The position numbers and the translations under genes are program-made. A stretch of 64,000 nt of DNA from positions 1-64,000 of the forward strand of contig JAGUZQ010000058.1 in NCBI GenBank assembly GCA_020060765.1. The letters are read 5' to 3'. Source of the stretch: Planctomycetota bacterium (lineage in GTDB: Bacteria; Planctomycetota; SZUA-567). The notes beneath the pieces were generated by a model. That model saw only the letters and a list, made by a program, of their open reading frames with translations. It ran no database searches and was not told the origin of the DNA. This document shows, one piece after another, positions 54,737 to 63,267 of the stretch (position 1 is the first letter of the stretch; each line of letters opens with the position of its first letter).

Positions 54737-56290
54737 TCACCCGTGCTTTTTCACCATCACGCATTTTTCGTCGACAATGATGACCGACGCCTCGGGGCGG
54801 GCGACTTCCTCCAGTACCCGCGCCTTGATCTCGTCCTTCTTGTAACCGTCCACGCGATAGACGTGCTTGATCCCCAACGCGCGGCACAGGGTTTCGATAT
54901 CCAACGCCGGCGATTCCAGGCCTTTCACGTTGTGGCCGGTGGAAGGGTTGGGCTGGTGGCCGGTCATGGCGGTAATGCGGTTGTCGAGGATGATCGTAGT
55001 AGCGTCGCTCTTGTTGAAGACGATATTCGCCAAGTTAGTCATGCCGCTGTGGAAAAACGTCGAGTCGCCCAGAACCCCGACCGATTTCAGTTCCTTCGGC
55101 GCGACCTTGCGCACCCCGTGGTTCATTCCCACCGACGCGCCCATGCAGATCAGCGTGTCGAGTGCGTTATAGGGGGGCAGCGCCGCCAGCCCGTAGCAGC
55201 CGATGTCGCCGCAGACGGTGATATTGTTTTCCGCCAGCACCTCGAAGATAAACTTATGGCCGCAACCCTTGCAGAAGCCGGGCGTGCGCACCGGCACGTT
55301 CTGCGCCGGGCCTTTTTGGCCGGAATCCTGGTGCATGATCCTTCTTTTCAGAATGCCGGCGTTGAACTCTCCCACCCGCAAGAGCTGTTCCTTGCCTTCC
55401 ACCGGAATGCCCAGCACAAGAATGGCTTTTTCCAGATACGACCGGTTTTCCTCCACTACGTAGAGGTATTTCACCTGCGAGGCAAAGGTGCGGATAAGCT
55501 GATTGGGAATCGGATAGGACATGCCAATCTTGAGCACGGAATAATCCGGTAGCGCCTCGCGCACGTACTGGTAGCAGACTCCGCTGGTGACGACGCCAAA
55601 ATCGGGCGACCGCATTTCGATCCGGTTTTCCTCGCAGGTGTCCGACAGCGCGATCAGTTTCGTCATCCGCTTTTCCACGTCGAAGTGGCGGCGGTAGGCG
55701 TGCGATGGCACCATGGTATATTTCGCCGGATTTTTTTCATACGGCCGGAGCGGAACCTCTGTGCGCTCGCCGCATTCAACCACAGTGCGCGTGTGGCAGA
55801 CCCGCGTCGTCATCCGCAGGAACACCGGGGTGTCGAACTGTTCGCTGACCTCGAACGCGCGCTTGACCATGTCCCTGGCCTCTTGCGCGTCGGCCGGCTC
55901 GAACATCGGCACCTGCGCGAACATGGCGTAATAGCGGTTGTCCTGCTCGTTCTGGGAGGAGTGCAGCCCCGGCTCGTCGGCAGTGACGATTACCAGACCG
56001 CCGTTGATGCCGGTATAGACCAGCGAAAACAGCGGGTCGGCCGCGACATTGACGCCGACCTGTTTCATCGAACACAGTACACGCGCGCCCATCAGCGACG
56101 CGCCGATAGCCACTTCCAGCGAGACCTTTTCGTTGACCGACCATTCGGTGTCGACGTCCTCATAGGTGGACATGTATTCGTTGATTTCGGTGGCGGGGGT
56201 TCCGGGATAGGCGGTGGAGACTCTCACGCCTGCCTCCCACGCACCGCGCGCGACCGCTTCGTTGCCCATCATCAGTTTCTTTTCCGGCAT
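54737..56290 (-). CDS. iorA: Indolepyruvate:ferredoxin oxidoreductase alpha subunit lacking the ferredoxin domain
   Basis: A 517-residue thiamin-diphosphate enzyme. The pyrimidine-binding half begins with GNEAVARGAWEAGVRVSTAYPGTPATE, and the TPP half has CKGCGHKF, GDIGCYGL, GDSTFFHSGM and ILDNRITAMTGHQP. The family usually has about 580-640 residues with a C-terminal two-[4Fe-4S] ferredoxin domain. Here the chain stops after SVIIVDEKCVMVKKHG, exactly where that domain should start, and no Cys-rich frame lies beyond the stop. Electrons must then leave by another route. It is 11 bases from ptb and precedes iorB. Confidence 0.9.
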   Translation of the reverse strand: MPEKKLMMGNEAVARGAWEAGVRVSTAYPGTPATEINEYMSTYEDVDTEWSVNEKVSLEVAIGASLMGARVLCSMKQVGVNVAADPLFSLVYTGINGGLVIVTADEPGLHSSQNEQDNRYYAMFAQVPMFEPADAQEARDMVKRAFEVSEQFDTPVFLRMTTRVCHTRTVVECGERTEVPLRPYEKNPAKYTMVPSHAYRRHFDVEKRMTKLIALSDTCEENRIEMRSPDFGVVTSGVCYQYVREALPDYSVLKIGMSYPIPNQLIRTFASQVKYLYVVEENRSYLEKAILVLGIPVEGKEQLLRVGEFNAGILKRRIMHQDSGQKGPAQNVPVRTPGFCKGCGHKFIFEVLAENNITVCGDIGCYGLAALPPYNALDTLICMGASVGMNHGVRKVAPKELKSVGVLGDSTFFHSGMTNLANIVFNKSDATTIILDNRITAMTGHQPNPSTGHNVKGLESPALDIETLCRALGIKHVYRVDGYKKDEIKARVLEEVARPEASVIIVDEKCVMVKKHG

Positions 56291-56301
56291 GTCAGGTTCT
56301 C

Positions 56302-57099
56302 CTATTTTTTATCGCACAACAGCACGCCCAGCGCCATGGTGTTCAGTTTCGTTTCAGCCGTATCGGCGCGGGAGAGGAAGCAGACCGGCTTCGTCGTACC
56401 CGCCACCAGCCCCCCAAAGCGGCATTCGGCGAAATACATGATGGCTTTGCCAAACATGTTGCCGCTCAACACCGAAGGCACCAGCAGAATATTGGCCTTG
56501 CCGGCTACGGGGCCGGTAATGCCTTTCACCGCCGCGGCGCGGGCGGAAATAGCGTTGTCTACCGCCAGCGGCCCCTGAACCACGCAGCCGGGAATATTCA
56601 TCTCCGCCAGTTTCTGCGCTTCGACCGTTTCCGGCATTTTCGGATTCACCTTTTCCACCGCCGCCAGAGCTGCGACCTTGGGATTAGGCATACCAAACGC
56701 CTCGGCCAGCGGAATGGCGTTTTTGATGATTTCGACCTTCTCCTCCAATGTGGGATTAAGGCATATCCCGCTGTCGGTGACAAGAAAAAACTTGCCATTG
56801 ACTTCGATCACTGCGATGTGGCTGATTAGCTGCCCCGCGCGCAGGCCGTGGTCGTGGTCGAGAATCGCCTTGAGAAAATCGCCGGTCGCGGCCGACCCCT
56901 TCATCAGGATATCGCACTCGCCGCGCCGCACCGCCGCCACCGCTTCCGGCGCGGTCGCAAACGGCACGGCTTCCGCGATGCCGCGTTTCTCGGCCATAAC
57001 GATGGCCTTATCCAATTCCTCGTCCGGTTCGCCCGCGAGAGCGACTTTCTTCTTGCCCAGCGTCGCCGCCCTGGCCAGGATTTCGTCAAAGGATTTCAT
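56302..57099 (-). CDS. ptb: Phosphate butyryltransferase-type phosphotransacylase
   Basis: A 265-residue enzyme that exchanges the CoA of short or branched acyl-CoA for phosphate. Key stretches are VMAEKRGIAEAVPF, DILMKGSAATGDFLKAIL, LVTDSGICLNPTL and GPLAVDNAISARAA, matching the Ptb family, though it is somewhat short (about 300 is usual). It lies between buk and iorA, so the acyl-CoA formed by Ior can be turned into acyl phosphate. Confidence 0.92.
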   Translation of the reverse strand: MKSFDEILARAATLGKKKVALAGEPDEELDKAIVMAEKRGIAEAVPFATAPEAVAAVRRGECDILMKGSAATGDFLKAILDHDHGLRAGQLISHIAVIEVNGKFFLVTDSGICLNPTLEEKVEIIKNAIPLAEAFGMPNPKVAALAAVEKVNPKMPETVEAQKLAEMNIPGCVVQGPLAVDNAISARAAAVKGITGPVAGKANILLVPSVLSGNMFGKAIMYFAECRFGGLVAGTTKPVCFLSRADTAETKLNTMALGVLLCDKK

Positions 57100-57114
57100 G
57101 TGGTTCTCTCCATA

Positions 57115-58200
57115 TCAGACACTTTCCCCGGTCGGATAGACCTTGGCTTTTTCTTTGCCGGACAATACCCGCAGCACGCCGTCGCGGAGAGCCGACATTT
57201 CCTGTTCATCGGGATAACATTTCACCGGCGCGAGGAAAGACACTCTCTCTTCGATCCAGCGCGCGAACATTTTCGATTTCGCCATGCCGCCCGCCAACAG
57301 GATGCCGTCTACCTTGCCGTTGACAGCGGCGGACAAGGCACAGATGTGTTTGGCGATATTATATGCCATGGCTTCGTAAACCAGTTTCGCGTTGGCGTCA
57401 CCGTTGTCGATCATTTTTTCGACTTCGCGCGCGTCGGTGGTGCCGAGGTGATCCTTCAGGCCAGCTTCGCGGCACAGCGCCATACGCAGGGCGCTGGCGT
57501 TCAGGCCGCTGTTGAGGGTGAATTTCGCCAGATCGTCGGCGCGCAACGCCCCGCATCTTTCCGGCGAAAACGGCCCCTCGCCGTTGGCGTCGACCGAATC
57601 CACCATGCGTCCTTGTTTGTGGATGGCGATGGAACACCCGCCGCCGAGTTGCACGGTGATGAGATTCATTTCTTCATAAGGCCTGCCAAGTTCTTTGGCG
57701 TAAAGCCGGGCGACGGCGCGGAGGTTGAGCGCGTGAATCAGGCTTTTGCGCGGAAGATTTTTACAGCCGCTGATGCGGGAGATGTCTTCGTATTCGTCAG
57801 TCGAAACCGGATCGACGATAAACGCGGGAATGCCAGCTTCGCGCGCGAGGTCGTCGGCGATCACGCAGGCGATGCGCGAGACGTGCTGAATGAAATCAGT
57901 TCCCTTCGCGTCGGCGAGCAGCGCGTCGTTGATTTGATAGACGCCGCCGGAAACCGGGCGTAACGGACCGCCGCGCGCGGCTATCGCGTCAAGAGCGGAA
58001 ACTTCCCTGCCGCATTCGTGGAGAAAATCACGGACATGTTTTTCGCGCAACGGAATCTGGTCGTTCATGGTTTCACAGCGCGCCAACTCAGCGGCTTCAC
58101 AGGCCAGATATTTTTCCGCCAGACAGGTTTCGCCCTGAAACAGCGCGACCCGCGTGGAAGTGGAACCGGGATTGATTACCAGAACTGTCGCGGCGGTCAC
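57115..58200 (-). CDS. buk: Butyrate kinase (acyl kinase)
   Basis: A 361-residue ASKHA-fold kinase that makes ATP from acyl phosphate. It begins VLVINPGSTSTRVALFQG, and has ITVQLGGGCSIAIHKQGRMVDS and GILLAGGMAKS. The start is GTG at 58200 behind AAGGG. It is the first gene of the minus-strand energy operon and has a clear promoter. Depending on the 2-oxo acid used by Ior, the true substrate may be isobutyryl, isovaleryl or aryl-acetyl phosphate. Confidence 0.95.
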   Translation of the reverse strand: MTAATVLVINPGSTSTRVALFQGETCLAEKYLACEAAELARCETMNDQIPLREKHVRDFLHECGREVSALDAIAARGGPLRPVSGGVYQINDALLADAKGTDFIQHVSRIACVIADDLAREAGIPAFIVDPVSTDEYEDISRISGCKNLPRKSLIHALNLRAVARLYAKELGRPYEEMNLITVQLGGGCSIAIHKQGRMVDSVDANGEGPFSPERCGALRADDLAKFTLNSGLNASALRMALCREAGLKDHLGTTDAREVEKMIDNGDANAKLVYEAMAYNIAKHICALSAAVNGKVDGILLAGGMAKSKMFARWIEERVSFLAPVKCYPDEQEMSALRDGVLRVLSGKEKAKVYPTGESV

Positions 58201-58560
58201 GGGTTAGCCCTTTCCTGTTTCGAAGTTAAACGGTTATTCCGTTATTGTGCGGCGCGGATCAGGTTTTGTCAATGGTTTGTTTGTAAATATTCGAAATATG
58301 CCAACATTGGTTTGCTTAATCACTATAATACCGTAGAATATTCTTTAAAAACAAGGTATTGGAGATAATCAGGTATTGCCTCCCTGTTGGCGCAACCGGT
58401 AATAATATTAAAACAGGCAGCAAAAGATTTATTTGCGTAAATATATTTACAGCAAGATGTTGCGCGCAAACGAATCCACTTGTATCGGAAAGCGGCGAAA
58501 ATCCTCCGGGTTTTCGGGTTGACACGAGCCTGTAACCTGATTATAACTCGCAGCACGATA
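58201..58560. other. AT-rich intergenic region before the HEAT-repeat gene
   Basis: A 360-base divergent gap, clearly richer in A/T than the surroundings. It holds the buk promoter on the minus strand and a plus-strand TATAAT at 58324-58329 without a good -35 box. No parS-like site (GTTnCACGTGnAAC type) was seen despite the nearby parB. A TTG at 58480 could begin a longer form of the next gene. Confidence 0.4.
58244..58272 (-). promoter_or_regulatory. Predicted promoter of buk-ptb-iorAB
   Basis: Minus strand: TTGACA (58272-58267), 17 bp, CACAAT (58249-58244), placing the start site near 58237 and a leader of about 37 bases before the GTG start of buk. Confidence 0.6.
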
Positions 58561-60261
58561 ATGCGCAAAAGCATTGTGTTGCAAAGAGATAGCTATTTTT
58601 ATCATTGGGCGAAAAGTTTATCGGCGGGTCGGAAAGTGAATGCAACGCTGAAGTCTATCTGCGCCTTGCTCCGGCAGGGAGACCAGGAACTGAAAAAAGC
58701 CGCCATCCAGGTGCTGGGCGCGATCCACGCACGCGACCCCGGCGTGCATAAAGCCTTGGGCGAATTGCTGATAGTCGAAGACGACCCCGCTGTTTTCGTG
58801 GCGCTGCTGGAAACTATCGAACAGAATCCGCACGAACAGGCTTTGCGCTTTCTCTTGAAAGTTATCGAACGCAATACAGATTATCAGGAACGCATTCTCA
58901 ATGCCGTCTCCAGAATTGGCGGCAAAGCCGTCGTCGAACTCAAGCGGCATTACGAGCGCGTGCCTTCGCCGACGAAATGCGAAATCGTCAAGGTCTTGCC
59001 TAAAATCCGCACCAGCCCGGCGCATGCGTTTCTGGTCGATTCGTTTTTCGAGCAGGATCACGAAATCGTCCGCTCCGGGGTGCACGCCCTGCGCGAGGAA
59101 ATTTCCGGCTACGATATCAAGGAGCGCACCGATCTTTATAACCGGCTGATCGTGGCGCTGAAAGACCGGCGTCTGGTGAAAAACGACGCCGCGCTTTCGG
59201 CGGTGATTATCGCCTTGGGCATTCTCGCCGACATCCGCTGCAAGAGCAAGCTGCTGCCGCTGGCGGTGGAGGAGCATTCCCCCCAGATCCGGCGACACGC
59301 GTTGATGAGTCTGGCGCGAATGGAGTTTGTCGGCGACAAGCACGGCGACGTGTTCGACGCCCTGCTGCCGCTTTTGAACAACGACGATTACGAAGGCTTT
59401 GTCCGGCACGTGGTGCAGGTGCTGTTCAAGATCAAGCCGCGCCGCTCCGACAACGGCAAGATTCAGGATCTGCTTACTAACCGTCATTCCGGCGTGCAGG
59501 TTTATGCCATCCAGGCTCTTAGCCAACTCAATTCCATTACCAACGCGGAAAAGGTGCTTTCTTTCCTGGGGCATCCCGACCCGCGGTTGCGCGAGGCGGC
59601 GGGGACGGCGCTCCGGGGCATGTCCTCGGCGGTGGAAATCGTGCTCCGGCATCTGGAGACTGAGGAAAACCGCGCGCGCGCCTTCGAGATGGTGAAGATC
59701 CTCGAAAGCCACGGCAACAAGATCAAACCTGACCGCGCCCGGATCATGGTCAAGAAAATGTTGTCTCTCTACGAAAAGAACGACGAGAGATACCAGCTTT
59801 ACCGCACGGCTTTGCGTCATCTGCGCGGAGAGGTGATGCAGGCGGAACTGCTGAAGCTCGCGGAAAAGGCGGGCAAGCAGAAAGAGTGGGTCAAGGTGCG
59901 GGATTATCTGAAGCTGCTCGACCACACCGAACTGTTGTCGGCAGATATCAGGCTCGAATTGACTATCGCCAAGCTCAAGACCAGCAAGAAGGATCGCAGC
60001 CGCACCTTCCGCCAGTCCGACTATTGCCTGGAACACATCGCCTTCCTGCTCCGGGAAGACCCCAAGGGCTTCCGAAAGAAATTCCTTGCGGAAAAGGTTC
60101 TCGATGCGGAAGATTATCTCTACGTGGGCTTCCACTTCGCCGAACGGCTGAACGAGGAACGCAGGTTCGGCGCCGATATTCTGCGTCACGTCAAAAAGAA
60201 GTGGCCCCGCGCCAAGGCCGCCGGGATCGCGGCGCAGAAACTCAAACTCGAAGGCCACTGA
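58561..60261 (+). CDS. HEAT-repeat protein of unknown function
   Basis: About 566 residues made of repeated helix pairs of the HEAT type, for example KKAAIQVLGAIHARDPGVHKAL, LSAVIIALGILADIRCKSKL and IRRHALMSLARMEFVGD, up to about residue 400, then a more charged helical C-terminus. No membrane segment or enzyme motif is present. It probably acts as a protein-binding scaffold. The ATG at 58561 is chosen for its position at the start of good helical sequence, though its ribosome-binding site is weak; a TTG at 58480 would add 27 residues. It is 24 bases ahead of parB, so a link to chromosome organisation is possible. Confidence 0.7.
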   Translation: MRKSIVLQRDSYFYHWAKSLSAGRKVNATLKSICALLRQGDQELKKAAIQVLGAIHARDPGVHKALGELLIVEDDPAVFVALLETIEQNPHEQALRFLLKVIERNTDYQERILNAVSRIGGKAVVELKRHYERVPSPTKCEIVKVLPKIRTSPAHAFLVDSFFEQDHEIVRSGVHALREEISGYDIKERTDLYNRLIVALKDRRLVKNDAALSAVIIALGILADIRCKSKLLPLAVEEHSPQIRRHALMSLARMEFVGDKHGDVFDALLPLLNNDDYEGFVRHVVQVLFKIKPRRSDNGKIQDLLTNRHSGVQVYAIQALSQLNSITNAEKVLSFLGHPDPRLREAAGTALRGMSSAVEIVLRHLETEENRARAFEMVKILESHGNKIKPDRARIMVKKMLSLYEKNDERYQLYRTALRHLRGEVMQAELLKLAEKAGKQKEWVKVRDYLKLLDHTELLSADIRLELTIAKLKTSKKDRSRTFRQSDYCLEHIAFLLREDPKGFRKKFLAEKVLDAEDYLYVGFHFAERLNEERRFGADILRHVKKKWPRAKAAGIAAQKLKLEGH

Positions 60262-60285
60262 TAATCTTTTCCGGAGAACACCCGC

Positions 60286-61182
60286 ATGTCGAAACGCGCG
60301 CTCGGACGAGGGCTCGGCGCTCTCATTTCCAAACCTAAACCCTCTGCTTCCATTGCCGCCGAAACCAGCGGGGAGACCGGCACATCCGGCGGCGTGCTGA
60401 AGCTGGCGGTAAACCTGATCGACCCCTCTCCCTGGCAGCCGCGTACCGTTTTCAACGAAGAACACCTGCACGACCTGGCCGATTCCATCAAGGCGCAGGG
60501 GTTGATCCAGCCCGTGGTCGTCCGCGAACACGGCAGCAGGTATCACCTCGTCGCGGGCGAACGCCGCTGGCGCGCGGTGCAGATTCTGGAGTGGACGGAA
60601 ATTCCGGCAGTCGTGATGGAGACTTCCGACGCGAAGATGCGCGAACTGGCGCTGGTGGAAAACCTCCAACGCGAAGACCTGAACCCGATGGAAAACGCCT
60701 ACGCCTACCAGGCGCTGGCGGAGGAGTCGGCGTTGACCCACGAGCAGATCGCAGTCCGGCTGGGCGTCAGCCGCGCGCGGATCACCAATACTCTCCGCCT
60801 GCTGGATCTGCCGGAAGAAGTCAAACAGTTGGTGGGAGGCGGGGAAATTTCCGCCGGGCACGGGCGCGCGATTCTGTCGCTGCCCGACGCCTTCAGCCAG
60901 ATCAGGCTGGCGCAGAAAGTTGTGAAGGAAGGCTTGAGCGTACGCGAGGTGGAAAGCCTTGTCTCGGTCAAGCCGTCGCGCGCCAAAGCTCGGGAAACGG
61001 CGTTCCCCCGGACAGGCGATGTCCATTCCGCCAGTATCGAACAACGCTTGCGCGATCATCTCGGCACCAAGGTGCTGGTCAACGACAAACGGGGCAAGGG
61101 CACGATCACGATCGAATATTATTCCGCCAGCGACGTTGCCCGCATCATGGAAAAGCTGGGGTTGACCGAAGACCTTTCCTGA
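60286..61182 (+). CDS. parB: ParB-family chromosome partitioning protein
   Basis: A 298-residue ParB/Spo0J homologue. The N-terminal MSKRALGRGLGALIS is the peptide that usually contacts ParA. The CTPase/nuclease-like fold follows (PSPWQPRTVF, GERRWRAVQ, ENLQREDLNPMENA), then the helix-turn-helix (IAVRLGVSRARITNTLRLLDLPEEV), and a C-terminal dimerisation part. It binds parS sites near the replication origin. parA is not in the window; a HEAT-repeat gene occupies the upstream place. GGAG precedes the ATG. Confidence 0.95.
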   Translation: MSKRALGRGLGALISKPKPSASIAAETSGETGTSGGVLKLAVNLIDPSPWQPRTVFNEEHLHDLADSIKAQGLIQPVVVREHGSRYHLVAGERRWRAVQILEWTEIPAVVMETSDAKMRELALVENLQREDLNPMENAYAYQALAEESALTHEQIAVRLGVSRARITNTLRLLDLPEEVKQLVGGGEISAGHGRAILSLPDAFSQIRLAQKVVKEGLSVREVESLVSVKPSRAKARETAFPRTGDVHSASIEQRLRDHLGTKVLVNDKRGKGTITIEYYSASDVARIMEKLGLTEDLS

Positions 61183-61215
61183 GCGCGAACTTCTCCGGGC
61201 AGAGAGGGATATGTG

Positions 61216-61896
61216 ATGAAGCGAATTCACGTCTGCGTACTGGCGGTGTTGTTCCCGGTTGTCTGCTGGGGGATTTACCAGGGGCTGCTGTCGTACAAGA
61301 ACGATGTCAGGCTCGAACCCGCGCCGGTCAAGCCGGTCACCGCTCCTCTCGCGCCGGTCGTGACCGACAAAACCGTTTCGCCAGTCGCGCTGGAACCGGA
61401 AACCGCGCCCCAGCGGGTCTGGGCAGAGAAAATAGCAAATCCCTGGATTGGGAATTTTTACAAACTGGACAACAACCTGTACCGCGGCGCGCAGCCTTCA
61501 GGCGCGGGAATGCGCGAATTGCAGCGATTGGGAATCAGGACGGTAATTAACCTGCGCAGCCTGCATTCCGACCGCGACGAAGCGGCGGGAACAAATATCA
61601 GGATGGAGCACATCCGCATGACGGCGCTCGACCTGGACGAGGAGGACGTGGTCAAGTTTCTGAAAATTGTCTCGAAAAAAACGGATGGTCCATTTTTCGT
61701 GCATTGCCAGCACGGCTCCGACCGGACGGGATCGATGTGCGCGATGTACCGAATAATCGCCCAGGGCTGGAGCCGCGAGGAGGCGCTGAAGGAAATGACC
61801 GAAGGCGGTTTCGGCTTTCACGAAATATGGCGCAAGACGCTGATTCCCGATCTGGTGAAACTGGATCTGGATAGTATCAGAAAGCAAGTCCGCTGA
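61216..61896 (+). CDS. Membrane-anchored dual-specificity-like phosphatase
   Basis: A 226-residue protein with an N-terminal membrane helix (about 6-26), a Pro/Val-rich linker (about 35-70) and a tyrosine-phosphatase domain (about 75-220). The catalytic loop HCQHGSDRTG contains Cys164 and Arg170; the general acid may be Asp in TALDLDEED. The N-terminal YRGAQPSGAGMRELQRLGIRTVINLR is typical of the Siw14-like/atypical DSP group. It would face the periplasm, so its substrate is unclear. The ATG at 61216 (GAGGG upstream) is preferred to a GTG one codon earlier. It ends ten bases before a convergent gene. Confidence 0.87.
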   Translation: MKRIHVCVLAVLFPVVCWGIYQGLLSYKNDVRLEPAPVKPVTAPLAPVVTDKTVSPVALEPETAPQRVWAEKIANPWIGNFYKLDNNLYRGAQPSGAGMRELQRLGIRTVINLRSLHSDRDEAAGTNIRMEHIRMTALDLDEEDVVKFLKIVSKKTDGPFFVHCQHGSDRTGSMCAMYRIIAQGWSREEALKEMTEGGFGFHEIWRKTLIPDLVKLDLDSIRKQVR

Positions 61897-61905
61897 AAAT
61901 TCAAG

Positions 61906-63090
61906 CTATGACTGCCTGCCGGTTTCGGTTGCGGCTAGTACGGCGGAGCAGTGTTCTTTCCACGAATTATGCGAGAAAACTTTTTCCCTGCCTCTTATTC
62001 CGGTATCCAGCACCATTTTTTTCTGCGTTGCAAGCCGGGCGACTTTTTCCACCATCAAGTCGAATCTGGCGGCGGGGACGAAAAAGCCGGTTTCGTCTTC
62101 GTCGATAATTTCACCGGAAGCGGTACGCACCAGCGGCGGCGAAGACTTGAACGCCAGCGGCGGACAACCGCAGGCCATCGTCTCCAGCAGCACCTGTCCG
62201 AACGATTCGTACCATGAGGGCAAAAGCATAAGATCCGCCGCCGCATACCATTTTTCGGGAGTGTTGGTTTTGCCGGGGAAAAGGATATCGTTTCTGCCGC
62301 CGGCCGCCGCTTCCGCCTGTTTGCGCAATTCGCCGTCGCCGACGCAAACCAACTTGACGCCATGTTCGCCTTTAACCTGGGAAAAACTTTCCACCAGCGG
62401 CAGAACGCCCTTTTCAGAGCCGAAACGCCCCAGGTAAAGCGCAACAAAATCGTCTTTTCCGATGCCGTACTCTTTTCGTATCAGCGCGCGTTTTTCAACA
62501 CAAGGCTTGAAGCGCAAGAAATCTACTCCGGGCGGGATGATTTCCGCCCGGATGCCGTCGCCGTGCAACTCCCGAACCTGTTCCAGCATGTTTCGGGAAA
62601 ACAGAATATTGGCCGACGAGTTTTTGAACGCGAACCGTTCCACCGTTTTCATCTGCCACGTCCACCACCAGTTGAAGAGCTTTCCCTTGAAAGTGTAAGC
62701 CGTGGCCTGCTGGTGACTGATGCCGGGCGAGATGAATACATGTCTGGCTGCCGGTTTCGCCAGGCAGACCGCCGAGGCGATTTCCGCCAGCCTGGTCACG
62801 ATCAAGTCCGGCTTCTCCGCGCCGATTGCGGTTTCCAATATCCGCGCCAGCCTCTTGCGCAAGGCAAACGGCCTGAAAGGAATATCCCCTTTCCCGAGGC
62901 GCGGCCAGGCGATATATTTCACCCGCACGCCGGAGTCGTTGACGTGGTCGGCGCCGTCGCTCCACTGCCGGGCAAGCACGACGCAATCGTGTCCCTGCCG
63001 GACGAATTCGGCGGTTGCCTCCCGCAAATAGTTTTCCACGCCGCCATAATGGTTCTGGTCGAAGGCGTTAGCGACAAACAGCAATTTCAT
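61906..63090 (-). CDS. Family 4 glycosyltransferase
   Basis: A 394-residue GT-B enzyme. The N-domain starts MKLLFVANAFDQNHYGGVENYLRE, and the C-domain has FVALYLGRFGSEKGVLPLVES, KLVCVGDGELR and the E-x7-E nucleotide-sugar motif in SWYESFGQVLLETMACGCPP. It would transfer a sugar to a lipid or polysaccharide, perhaps for cell-surface glycans. Acceptor and donor cannot be told. The ATG at 63090 follows AGGAGAG; the longer frame to 63228 is not protein-like. It stands alone and has its own promoter. Confidence 0.92.
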   Translation of the reverse strand: MKLLFVANAFDQNHYGGVENYLREATAEFVRQGHDCVVLARQWSDGADHVNDSGVRVKYIAWPRLGKGDIPFRPFALRKRLARILETAIGAEKPDLIVTRLAEIASAVCLAKPAARHVFISPGISHQQATAYTFKGKLFNWWWTWQMKTVERFAFKNSSANILFSRNMLEQVRELHGDGIRAEIIPPGVDFLRFKPCVEKRALIRKEYGIGKDDFVALYLGRFGSEKGVLPLVESFSQVKGEHGVKLVCVGDGELRKQAEAAAGGRNDILFPGKTNTPEKWYAAADLMLLPSWYESFGQVLLETMACGCPPLAFKSSPPLVRTASGEIIDEDETGFFVPAARFDLMVEKVARLATQKKMVLDTGIRGREKVFSHNSWKEHCSAVLAATETGRQS

Positions 63091-63133
63091 AAGCGCTCTC
63101 CTCAGGCAAGACCAAGCTGACCTGACAAGTGCC

Positions 63134-63161
63134 ATTGTCTTTTCCCGTCCGGCAATGTCAA
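63134..63161 (-). promoter_or_regulatory. Predicted promoter of the glycosyltransferase gene
   Basis: Minus strand: TTGACA (63161-63156), 16 bp, GACAAT (63139-63134), giving a leader of about 37 bases. The -10 matches that of the histidine kinase promoter at 44178. Confidence 0.55.
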
Positions 63162-63189
63162 CCATTTCATGGCGGTATTTGCGAACTCG

Positions 63190-63218
63190 TTGACATAGGC
63201 GCGGCAGCCTGATATCAT
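63190..63218 (+). promoter_or_regulatory. Predicted promoter of the terminal sensor-like gene
   Basis: TTGACA (63190-63195), 17 bp, TATCAT (63213-63218, five of six consensus bases). The start site near 63225 leaves about 43 bases to the ATG. It lies in a 177-base divergent gap with the glycosyltransferase. Confidence 0.7.
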
Positions 63219-63267
63219 TTTCGACCATAGTTGACCGCTTAACGCTGTGTTTTCAACCGGGAAAACG

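Noticed and set aside
58618-61230. An 870-codon minus-strand frame under the HEAT-repeat and parB genes
   Set aside because: It spans two clear plus-strand genes and the gap between them, with composition typical of an antisense shadow.
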